From: CAYRYU01 sp964428355
Lineage (GTDB): Bacteria; Muiribacteriota; Ozemobacteria; Ozemobacterales; Ozemobacteraceae
Length of the DNA stretch: 47,908 nucleotides
Reading direction: 5' to 3'
Assembly (NCBI GenBank): GCA_964428355.1
Contig: CAYRYU010000053.1
Span: 1 to 47,908 of the forward strand
Of the stretch, positions 31,525-38,280 are shown piece after piece. The notes beneath the pieces were generated by a model. The model had not been told where the DNA came from, ran no database searches, and saw nothing but the letters and a program-made list of their open reading frames with translations. The translations under genes and the position numbers were made by a program. How positions within the stretch are numbered: the first letter of the stretch is position 1; every line of letters starts with the position of its first letter.

Positions 31525-33414
31525 TTAACCTGAAAGAGACCCGGATTTCTCCCCTTTCAATAACATGAAAAGGATAGCAAGGTCACCACTCGTTAGGCAA
31601 TTTTTTCTTGCCGCCTGGTTGAGGTCGTCCAGGGCGGCTGTTCCCAGGACCTTCCTTGCCCCCTCGCTGAGCAGCAGCCAGGTTTTCTCCGGGATCGTCA
31701 ACGGGAGGGGAATCCGCTCGAGAAACCGGGTCTCCTCCATCCGGAGACGGTCTCTGGACCCGTATCCCCGATACTTCACCTCGGTCTCCAGGCATTCGAT
31801 CTCGTCTGGGGATTCCAGCCCGGCATCGAATCCCCCGCTGGTCAGGCGTGGAAGGTCGGAATACCCGACTCCTGGCCTCTGGAGGACTTCGGAGGCTGAA
31901 ACCTGCTTCTTCAACCCCCCCGATCCGGTTACCTTCAGTTTTTCCAGGAACTCGGAAGAGGGGGTGATCCGGAGACCGTCGAGCCGAGCTGTCTCGGCGA
32001 CAATCCGGTCCCGCCAAAGAACGATCGCCGAAATGCGGTCGGCAGAAACAAGGCCCACTCGGCGGGAGTCCTCCAGAAGCCGCATCTCCGCGGTTTCATC
32101 CCGAAGGTGCAGCCGGAATTCCGCGTGGGAGGGGGTTATCCGGTACGGCTCAGGGTGGTCCCAGACGGAAATATCATCCGCCAGGACTCCCAGATAGGCC
32201 TGGGTTCTCGATGGGATGTAGCATCCTTCCCCCTTCAGGCTGAGTGCCGCGTTGACTCCGGCGAGAAACCCCTGCGCCGCAGCTTCTTCGTATCCGGAGG
32301 TTCCGTTGATCTGTCCGGCGAAATACAATCCCCCGAGTGCGCGGGACTCCATGGTCCTTCTGATGGAACCGGGCACGAGGGCATCATACTCGATGGCATA
32401 CCCGTATCTGAGGATCCGGGCGTTCGTAAGGCCCGGAACAGACCGGATCACTTCAATCTGAGCTTCGGGAGGCATGCTGGTGGTGAGTCCCTGGAGATAG
32501 AACTCCCCCGAATCGAGGCCTTCGGGCTCGACGAAAATCTGGTGTCTGGTCTGGTCAGGGAACTTGAGGACCTTGCGGTCGATGGACGGGCAGTGCTTGG
32601 GGCCTACATTCGTGATGTTCGCCAGGACGAGGGGACTGCTCTTCAGGTTTCTTCTGACCGCGGCGATGGTTTCCTCGCCTGTGAAGGTCAGGAAACAGGG
32701 AACCTGTGCCCGGAGGGGTCGGAGGCGGTTTTCCCAGAGGAATCCCCCCACCTCGGTATCGCCAGGAAGCTCGCTCATGGCCTTCGGGTCGATGCTGTCC
32801 CCGGCGATACGCGGCGGCGTTGCGGTTTGGAGGCGCCTGAGGCCTACTCCGGAATCTCGAAGTGCTTCGGTCAGCCCCATTGCGGCCCTCTGGTTATGGG
32901 GACCGCCTTCCCAGGTTTTGGGACCGATGATGATCCGTCCTCCCAGGTAGGTTCCCGTGGCGATCACAAGTCGGTCGCATCCGAATTCGAGCCCGGTCTC
33001 GAGAAGGACCCCGGAAACCCGGCCCCCCGCCACCCGGATTCCCACCACCTGGCCCTGCCGGATCGTCAGGTTGGGGGTTTCGAAGAGAGTCCGGGTCATG
33101 AGCCGCTGGTATGCATGCTTGTCAGCCTGCGCCCGTCGGGCTCTCACCGCCGCTCCCTTGGATGTGTTGAGCCATTTGATCTGGATGGCGGTCTCATCGA
33201 TGCATCTTGCCATCTCTCCGCCCAGCGCCCCGATCTCCCTTACAAGATGACCTTTCCCTGGCCCCCCGATGCTCGGATTGCACGGCATCAGGGCAACTGT
33301 CGAAAGGTTCATCGTCAGAAGAAGGGTTGGAACCCCCAGACGGGCGGCCGCAAGGGCAGCCTCACACCCGGCATGACCCGCCCCAACGACGACCAACGGA
33401 GATCCGTTATTCAT
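31525..33414 (-). CDS. MnmG homologue, copy A (diverged paralogue)
   Basis: The 629-residue protein is clearly of the MnmG/GidA family: GAGHAG (11-16), MPCNPSIGG with Cys45, GKGHLVREIGALGG, NTSKGAAVRARRAQAD, GTYLGG, the second cysteine in PKHCPSID, and NGTSGYEEAAAQG. It keeps the canonical N-terminal signatures that copy B has lost, but departs where copy B is canonical: RLQTATPPRIAG instead of KTGTPPRID, PKHCPSIDRK instead of PRYCPSIEDK, KYRGYGSRD instead of KYxGYIxxQ, and a C-terminus without the PATVGEI..GV motif. It directly follows mnmE with an ATGA overlap (33411-33414), the usual position of mnmG. Both copies keep the two conserved cysteines. It may be a second enzyme, a subunit of a mixed dimer, or a paralogue with another substrate. 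Confidence 0.85.
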   Translation of the reverse strand: MNNGSPLVVVGAGHAGCEAALAAARLGVPTLLLTMNLSTVALMPCNPSIGGPGKGHLVREIGALGGEMARCIDETAIQIKWLNTSKGAAVRARRAQADKHAYQRLMTRTLFETPNLTIRQGQVVGIRVAGGRVSGVLLETGLEFGCDRLVIATGTYLGGRIIIGPKTWEGGPHNQRAAMGLTEALRDSGVGLRRLQTATPPRIAGDSIDPKAMSELPGDTEVGGFLWENRLRPLRAQVPCFLTFTGEETIAAVRRNLKSSPLVLANITNVGPKHCPSIDRKVLKFPDQTRHQIFVEPEGLDSGEFYLQGLTTSMPPEAQIEVIRSVPGLTNARILRYGYAIEYDALVPGSIRRTMESRALGGLYFAGQINGTSGYEEAAAQGFLAGVNAALSLKGEGCYIPSRTQAYLGVLADDISVWDHPEPYRITPSHAEFRLHLRDETAEMRLLEDSRRVGLVSADRISAIVLWRDRIVAETARLDGLRITPSSEFLEKLKVTGSGGLKKQVSASEVLQRPGVGYSDLPRLTSGGFDAGLESPDEIECLETEVKYRGYGSRDRLRMEETRFLERIPLPLTIPEKTWLLLSEGARKVLGTAALDDLNQAARKNCLTSGDLAILFMLLKGEKSGSLSG

Positions 33415-34775
33415 TTTCCGATGCAGAACCGTTCGAAGATCCGGTCGAGGGTTTCGAGGTCGGCGGTTTCTCCGGTTATCTGGCCCAATCTTCTGACTGT
33501 CTCCTCGAGCTCGACCGCGACCATGTCCTGGAAAAGCCGGCCTTCCCCTTCGCGCAAACGTTGGAGGCAGCCTGAAGCCGCCTCCAGTGCCTCGTATTGC
33601 TGGGCACCCAGGACGATCAGATCGTCCAACCGCGGAACACCTTCCTCGCGGACACGCGAGGCAATGGCATCCAGGGTGGCGGGGACCCCCTCCCCCGTAA
33701 GGGCGGAGATCCTTTCGATCTGGCCCGGGAACAGGACTCCTTCGTCGAACTCATGGGGAACCAGATCGGATTTGTTCAGGAGCCACAGGAAAGGGCGATC
33801 GGAGTTCCTGATCTCGTGGATCACTTCGAGATCCTCTGGGGAGGCCGGAAGCGATCGGTCGAAAACTCCGACCGCGATGAAGGCGTTCTGGAGTGCCTGG
33901 CGGGTCCGCTCGATCCCAAGAGCTTCGAGGCGGTCCTGCGGGCCGCGAATTCCCGCGGTATCAGTCAGCCTGACCGGAAGTCCGGCAAGGGAGAACTGCT
34001 CTTCGATGGTATCCCTCGTCGTTCCGGGGATTTCGGTGACGATTGCCCTCTCACGGCCAAGGAAGGCGTTGAGAACGCTGGATTTCCCGACGTTCGGTTT
34101 TCCCGCGAGGACGATTTTCAGACCTTCCCCCAGGACCCTCCCCTGGCGTGCAAACTCGACCATTCGCAGGATTTCGGCGTGGGAATCCGCAATGCAAGCC
34201 TGGAAGGTTGCGGGTTCCACATCCTCGATCGAGTCCTCGGGGAAGTTCAAACCCGCTTCGATCTGGACCAACTGGTCGAGAAGCTTTTCCCGGATGCGCT
34301 TCAGCCGAGCGGCCGGGGCACCCTCCATCTGGTTGAATGCTATCCGGAGCTGGGATGACGAGGTTGCGGTCAGGACCTGGGCGGTTGCTTCGACGTCGAG
34401 GAGGTCCATTTTCCCGTTCAGGAAAGCCCTCCTGGTGAACTCTCCCGCTTCCGCATTCCGGGCTCCGGATACGTTGAGGAGTCCGAGAATCCGGGTAAGG
34501 AGATGAGGATTCCCGTGCGCTCCGATCTCGGCGAGATCGTCGCCGGTGTAGGAGTTGGGCGAGAGGAAGGTCGAAACAACCACCCTGTCCACTATCTCCC
34601 CGGTCGAGGGGTCCCGGATCTGGCCCGGAAAAACCGAATTTCTTCCAGGAAAGGGCTTTTTCCCGAAAGGAAGAAACAACTCCCTGAGGATGGGATAGGT
34701 ATCAGGGCCGGAAACCCGGATCAACCCGATTGCGGAGCTACCAGGCGGGGTGGAGACCGCCGCGATGGTATCAAT
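33411..34775 (-). CDS. mnmE: tRNA modification GTPase MnmE, apparent ATT start
   Basis: The protein has 454 residues if read from an ATT at 34775. The N-terminal folate-binding domain includes DTIAAVSTPPGSSAIGLIRV, which is diagnostic for MnmE and lies upstream of the first ordinary start candidate (TTG at 34724). Upstream of the ATT, no ATG, GTG or TTG is seen in frame for at least 50 nt. The ATT overlaps the jag stop (ATTGA). The G domain has GKPNVGKSS (G1), GTTRDTIEE (G2), DTAG (G3) and NKSD (G4), and the chain ends in the conserved FCIGK with the catalytic-type cysteine. MnmE and MnmG together modify wobble U34. Starting at TTG 34724 would delete 17 conserved residues. Identity is certain; the start is inferred. 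Confidence 0.9.
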   Translation of the reverse strand: MDTIAAVSTPPGSSAIGLIRVSGPDTYPILRELFLPFGKKPFPGRNSVFPGQIRDPSTGEIVDRVVVSTFLSPNSYTGDDLAEIGAHGNPHLLTRILGLLNVSGARNAEAGEFTRRAFLNGKMDLLDVEATAQVLTATSSSQLRIAFNQMEGAPAARLKRIREKLLDQLVQIEAGLNFPEDSIEDVEPATFQACIADSHAEILRMVEFARQGRVLGEGLKIVLAGKPNVGKSSVLNAFLGRERAIVTEIPGTTRDTIEEQFSLAGLPVRLTDTAGIRGPQDRLEALGIERTRQALQNAFIAVGVFDRSLPASPEDLEVIHEIRNSDRPFLWLLNKSDLVPHEFDEGVLFPGQIERISALTGEGVPATLDAIASRVREEGVPRLDDLIVLGAQQYEALEAASGCLQRLREGEGRLFQDMVAVELEETVRRLGQITGETADLETLDRIFERFCIGK

Positions 34776-35784
34776 CTTCGTCGGAGGAGTCCCCTTCCAT
34801 GAACATGGGAACGGACTTTCCGCGGGTTGGTGGGGCGGGTTCCCTTGCGGGGCCTTGCTCGTGCCTTGGTTCCCTTGTCGGTCGGGGGGAACCCGATTTC
34901 CTGGGTGAGATTACGACACGGCGCAGGGGTTCCACGCCCTTGGAAAAGGTCTCGATTCCCGTCTTGTCGCGAAGTGCGAGATGGATGGTCCTCCGGTCGA
35001 GGGTGGACATCGGCTCCAGCTCCACCTGCTTCCCGCTGTCGATGACCTTTCGGAACATCCGGTTTGCCAGGAGGATCAGGCCCCGATGCCTCTTGTCACG
35101 GTATCCCTGGACGTCGAGAAGGAGCTTGGTCCTGTCTTCACGGCCTTTGTTGACTATGATGTTCAAAAGATACTGAAGGGCGTCGAGGGTTCGTCCGTGC
35201 TTTCCGATGAGCTGGGAGACGTTTCCTCCTGCGGCTTCGATCAACCATGTGTCGTCGATTTTTCCGTCCCTGAGCTGTATCTCGGAAACCCCGACGTTGG
35301 TCGCCACCTCCCTGACCAGTTGATGCACGAGCTCGTGGAGCGGGTGGGAGAGCCAGGCCTCCGCCGCACCGGGAGCGAATGCGCCTGAGGTCAGGCTTTC
35401 GACGTTCTCTCCCGAAGGAAGGGCGACGGCTTCATCGTCTTCACCGAAGCTGTCATCCGACGAATGCCGGGGTTCGCGGGATTCCACCCTTCGCCGGGGG
35501 GGCCGTGGATGTGGGCTCCGCCTTGCGAAAGTGGGCGGCGGGGGGGGCGGAGGCGCGGGTTCGGCCGTTTCGATGGGGGCGGGTTCCGGGGGGAGAGGTT
35601 GGGGCTCGATGGTGAAACGGACCCGGGTTTCGGGAGAACCGACGATTCCGAAAATTCCCTTTGCCGGGGCAACGAGGATTTCCGCTCCGCTGATGGTTTC
35701 TCCAACCCTGAGCTCTTTTCGGGCGATTTCCTCAGCCTCCTGCTGGCTTTTTGCAGTGATCTCGATGAAACGTTTGTTCGACAA
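34771..35784 (-). CDS. jag: RNA-binding protein Jag (KhpB/EloR), Jag_N-KH-R3H
   Basis: The 337-residue protein starts at a TTG at 35784 with AGGAG 5 nt upstream, inside the end of yidC. The Jag_N domain (1-58: FIEITAKSQQEAEEIARKEL, GIFGIVGSPE) is followed by a long Pro/Arg-rich acidic linker. A KH domain with GKHGRTLDALQYLLN (the GxxG loop) comes next, then an R3H domain (YRDKRHRGLILLANRMFRK, STLDRRTIHLAL). A low-complexity tail rich in Pro, Arg and Glu closes the chain. Jag/KhpB binds RNA and, in Firmicutes, controls cell elongation and division; it is classically encoded behind the membrane insertase. The linker and tail are longer than usual. It is translationally coupled to yidC and mnmE. 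Confidence 0.92.
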   Translation of the reverse strand: MSNKRFIEITAKSQQEAEEIARKELRVGETISGAEILVAPAKGIFGIVGSPETRVRFTIEPQPLPPEPAPIETAEPAPPPPPPPTFARRSPHPRPPRRRVESREPRHSSDDSFGEDDEAVALPSGENVESLTSGAFAPGAAEAWLSHPLHELVHQLVREVATNVGVSEIQLRDGKIDDTWLIEAAGGNVSQLIGKHGRTLDALQYLLNIIVNKGREDRTKLLLDVQGYRDKRHRGLILLANRMFRKVIDSGKQVELEPMSTLDRRTIHLALRDKTGIETFSKGVEPLRRVVISPRKSGSPRPTREPRHEQGPAREPAPPTRGKSVPMFMEGDSSDED

Positions 35785-35786
35785 GA

Positions 35787-37361
35787 CTACTCCTCCTTCA
35801 TGGCCATCATGATCCGATTGGCCTGGATCTGCTGGAAGATTCCGAGGACCGTGCTGGTGAACCAGTAGACCAGCAGGCCGGAGGGGAGAGACCAGGTGAT
35901 GATGAACATGAACATCGGCATGAAAGACATCATCTGCTGTTGTTGAGGATCGGTCATCTTCCCCTGTTGTATGTACATCAACGCCGCGATTGCGATCGGA
36001 AGCAGGACAAGGGGATCCGGTTTGGAGAGATCCGGGAGCCAGAGAAACGGGGTCTTGCGCAGTTCGACCGCGATGTTGATGGTATTGTACAGCGCTATCA
36101 GTACAGGGAGCTGCAGAAGCATGGGAAGACATCCGCCCAACGGGTTGACGTCGTGTTTCTGGTAAAGCTTCAGCACTTCTTCGTTGAACTTCTGGGGGTT
36201 ATCCCTGAACCGGTCTTTGAGGTCCTGGACAAGGGGCTGGATTTTCTGGACCTGGGCCATGGATTTCGTGGATTTCAAAGTGAGAGGGTAGAGGACTGCC
36301 CGTACAAGGAGTGTCAGGAAAATGATCGAGAGGCCGTAGCTCGGATAGATGGCGTTGAAGGTTTGAAGGACCTTCAGGAGAAGCGTGCTCAGAAAGCCGT
36401 AATCCGTTACCTGCTCCCGGTTGATCTGACGCATCTGGTCGAGGATTTTTGGCCCGAAGTAGACCTGGAAGGAGACGTTCTTCGAGTCGCCCGGGTTCAG
36501 GACGAAATTGGGGGCGGTAAGGCCGATCATTTGGCCCTTCTTGACTCGCGGGTCTTTGGAGGCGAGGTCGAACTCATGGGCGGAAAGTTTCACCGGACCC
36601 TGGGAATCGAGGAGGACTGCGAAATAGTTGGTCTTGAGTCCGATGCCGGTGAAAGTTTCCTTTCCGATCTTGTCAAGGAGTTTCGTCAGGTCGGTGAAGG
36701 ACTCGGTGGTTTCCTTTGTCAGAGTGAGAAAATAGTTTGGTGTGGGGGGGTCGAGGAAAAGCCCCGGCCCATATCGGAGCGAGATTCCGCCGTTTGCGTC
36801 ATCGCCGATTCCTTTGACGACATCCCCCTGGTTCGTCAGGGTTATCTGGATGTCCATCGAGTAGCCGCGGTTCGTTATCGAATAAGTCTTGAAGAAGGCT
36901 ACCTTGCCAATGGTAGTCTCCGGCGGTAACAGGGTGGCACTTCCCTTTATCACGACCTTCTCGGGATTCTTCTCCAGGACCGCAAAGACGAAATTGCCCG
37001 CGATCTGGTCCTTGCCTATGGTCGTTGAGAAGGGTGCGGCCTGGCTGCTTGCAAGGGTCGCCGATTCCACGATCTTCGGCGGGTAGAGGTTCTCCTCGAA
37101 GTTCGTGCCCTTGAGGTAATAGTAGGCGATGTCCCCGGTTTTCCCTGACAGGAGGATCCGGAGGCGCTCGGTCTCGACGAATACGTCCCCAATCCCGTCG
37201 GCGTCCGAGTCCTTCAGTTCGACGACCGGGAAAGGATCAGCCGCGGTCTGCGCCGCAACGGGGCTTGGAATGAGACCCCAGACGGCAAATGAACATACCA
37301 GGAACAGGACCGATCCGGAAAAACAGGGGGATCGGAAAATCCCTTTCGGTCGACTTGTCAC
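35787..37361 (-). CDS. yidC: Membrane protein insertase YidC
   Basis: The 524-residue protein has an N-terminal signal-anchor (SVLFLVCSFAVWGLIPSP), a large periplasmic beta domain (about 40-310) with FDLASKDPRVKKG and LNPGDSKNVSFQVYFGPK, and five C-terminal helices including GLSIIFLTLLVRAVLYPLT, NPLGGCLPMLLQLPVLIALY and MMSFMPMFMFIITWSLP. The large P1 domain is typical of diderm bacteria. YidC inserts membrane proteins, alone or with SecYEG. The start is a GTG at 37361 with GGAGG 8-9 nt upstream. It lies behind yidD and ahead of jag in the classical order. Confidence 0.96.
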   Translation of the reverse strand: MTSRPKGIFRSPCFSGSVLFLVCSFAVWGLIPSPVAAQTAADPFPVVELKDSDADGIGDVFVETERLRILLSGKTGDIAYYYLKGTNFEENLYPPKIVESATLASSQAAPFSTTIGKDQIAGNFVFAVLEKNPEKVVIKGSATLLPPETTIGKVAFFKTYSITNRGYSMDIQITLTNQGDVVKGIGDDANGGISLRYGPGLFLDPPTPNYFLTLTKETTESFTDLTKLLDKIGKETFTGIGLKTNYFAVLLDSQGPVKLSAHEFDLASKDPRVKKGQMIGLTAPNFVLNPGDSKNVSFQVYFGPKILDQMRQINREQVTDYGFLSTLLLKVLQTFNAIYPSYGLSIIFLTLLVRAVLYPLTLKSTKSMAQVQKIQPLVQDLKDRFRDNPQKFNEEVLKLYQKHDVNPLGGCLPMLLQLPVLIALYNTINIAVELRKTPFLWLPDLSKPDPLVLLPIAIAALMYIQQGKMTDPQQQQMMSFMPMFMFIITWSLPSGLLVYWFTSTVLGIFQQIQANRIMMAMKEE

Positions 37362-37415
37362 CTCGGAAACCTCCAGTTCGGGGGAAGGGTGGAAAACGTT
37401 GTCTGATGGGCAGCT

Positions 37416-37664
37416 TCAGGGGACCGGGTCTTCGCCGCCTTTCGTGAATGGGTTGCAGCGCATGATCCTGTGCACTCCCATGAACCATCCCCGGAAGAAC
37501 CCATATTTCTGGATGGCCTGGTATGTGTATCTCGAACAGGTCGGATTGAACCGGCATTGGGTGCCGATCCAGGGCGAAAACCAGCGCTGGTAGAATCTGA
37601 TGAAAGCAAGACTGATTCGGACGAGAAAATTGGGGATGATCGGGGTATTCTGGACGTCGCCCAT
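37416..37664 (-). CDS. yidD: Membrane protein insertion efficiency factor YidD
   Basis: The 82-residue protein has the complete YidD signature: IRFYQRWFSPWIGTQCRFNP, TCSRYTYQAIQKYG, and the end RIMRCNPFTKGG followed by EDPVP. The three conserved cysteines are present. YidD is a small peripheral membrane protein that assists YidC. The ATG at 37664 directly follows the rnpA stop with no spacer, so translation is coupled. Confidence 0.95.
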   Translation of the reverse strand: MGDVQNTPIIPNFLVRISLAFIRFYQRWFSPWIGTQCRFNPTCSRYTYQAIQKYGFFRGWFMGVHRIMRCNPFTKGGEDPVP

Positions 37665-38087
37665 CTAGCGTGAGCGGCTCTGCTCAGGGACCTTCTGCGG
37701 TTTCCCCCCGGCCCTGGCCATCCTCGGGAAAGCCCAGAGAAAAACCTCCCGAAGGGAATCAAAGGACGACTCCATGCAATTTTTGTAGGCGCATACGATG
37801 AATTCTGTCCCGGGGGGGAGCGAAGCCTCTCGCCGAATCAATTCCCGGATTTGCCTCCTCAAACGGTTGCGTTTTACTGCGGTTCCAAGTTTCTTGGGAA
37901 CCACGAGACCGAAACGCACTCCCGGGAAGGCAGGGGAATCACCCTGTCGCGGTTTCCGGACGAAAAAACCCAATCCCCCGCGCGAAAACCTATCCGCTCC
38001 AGAAAAAACCCTATCGAATTCCTGACTGGAGCGGAGGGTCTGAAGATGACGCGAGGGATCGGCTCCACGAAACGGAACTAGATACAA
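37665..38087 (-). CDS. rnpA: Ribonuclease P protein component
   Basis: The 140-residue basic protein has the RnpA pattern: an N-terminal LRSSQEFDRVF, then VRFGLVVPKKLGTAVKRNRLRRQIRELIR, which holds the RNR motif (KRNRLRR) that contacts the RNA subunit, and PGTEFIVCAYKN near the C-terminus. It forms the holoenzyme that trims the 5' end of tRNA precursors. The best start is a TTG at 38087 that lies inside the last codons of rpmH, giving a 10-nt out-of-frame overlap. The C-terminal tail (KPQKVPEQSRSR) is slightly long. The RNA subunit gene (rnpB) is not in the window. Confidence 0.94.
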   Translation of the reverse strand: MYLVPFRGADPSRHLQTLRSSQEFDRVFSGADRFSRGGLGFFVRKPRQGDSPAFPGVRFGLVVPKKLGTAVKRNRLRRQIRELIRREASLPPGTEFIVCAYKNCMESSFDSLREVFLWAFPRMARAGGKPQKVPEQSRSR

Positions 38088-38212
38088 ACCCGCTTCCGGC
38101 CCCGAAGACGTCGGCGCTTGAGGACTTTCCTGCCACCGATGGTGGAAATCCGCTTGCGGAAGCCGTGGGTTTTCTGGCGCTTTCTTTTGTTGGGATGATA
38201 GGTGAAGCTCAT
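38078..38212 (-). CDS. rpmH: 50S ribosomal protein L34
   Basis: The 44-residue, highly basic protein reads MSFTYHPNKRKRQKTHGFRK and continues with RISTIGGRKVLKRRRLRGRKR. This is the L34 sequence apart from an N-terminal variant (usually MKRTYQPSxRKR) and a C-terminal VCI. AGGAG lies about 6 nt before the ATG. It is the first gene of the core operon and starts about 30 nt downstream of a near-consensus promoter. dnaA, the usual divergent or upstream neighbour, is absent here. Confidence 0.96.
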   Translation of the reverse strand: MSFTYHPNKRKRQKTHGFRKRISTIGGRKVLKRRRLRGRKRVCI

Positions 38213-38249
38213 GGTTATACTCCTAGGTGTAAGTGCTGATTGAAGAACC

Positions 38250-38278
38250 AGTATATATTATCCGGAGGGATCTGTCAA
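38250..38278 (-). promoter_or_regulatory. Near-consensus promoter of the rpmH-rnpA-yidC-mnmE operon
   Basis: On the minus strand a perfect -35 TTGACA (38273-38278) is separated by 17 bp from TATACT (38250-38255), five of six matches. Transcription should start near 38243, about 30 nt before the rpmH ATG. The -35 box lies 2 bp downstream of the stop codon of the DUF2723 gene. Confidence 0.88.
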
Positions 38279-38280
38279 CT

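Noticed and set aside
28456..34506. Large plus-strand frames at 28456-29949 and 32107-34506
   Set aside because: Antisense to mnmG copies, the HEAT gene and mnmE, all identified by conserved motifs.
34771..36132. jag start upstream at 36132
   Set aside because: That extension lies inside yidC in another frame. The TTG at 35784 has a good ribosome binding site and begins exactly at the Jag_N domain.
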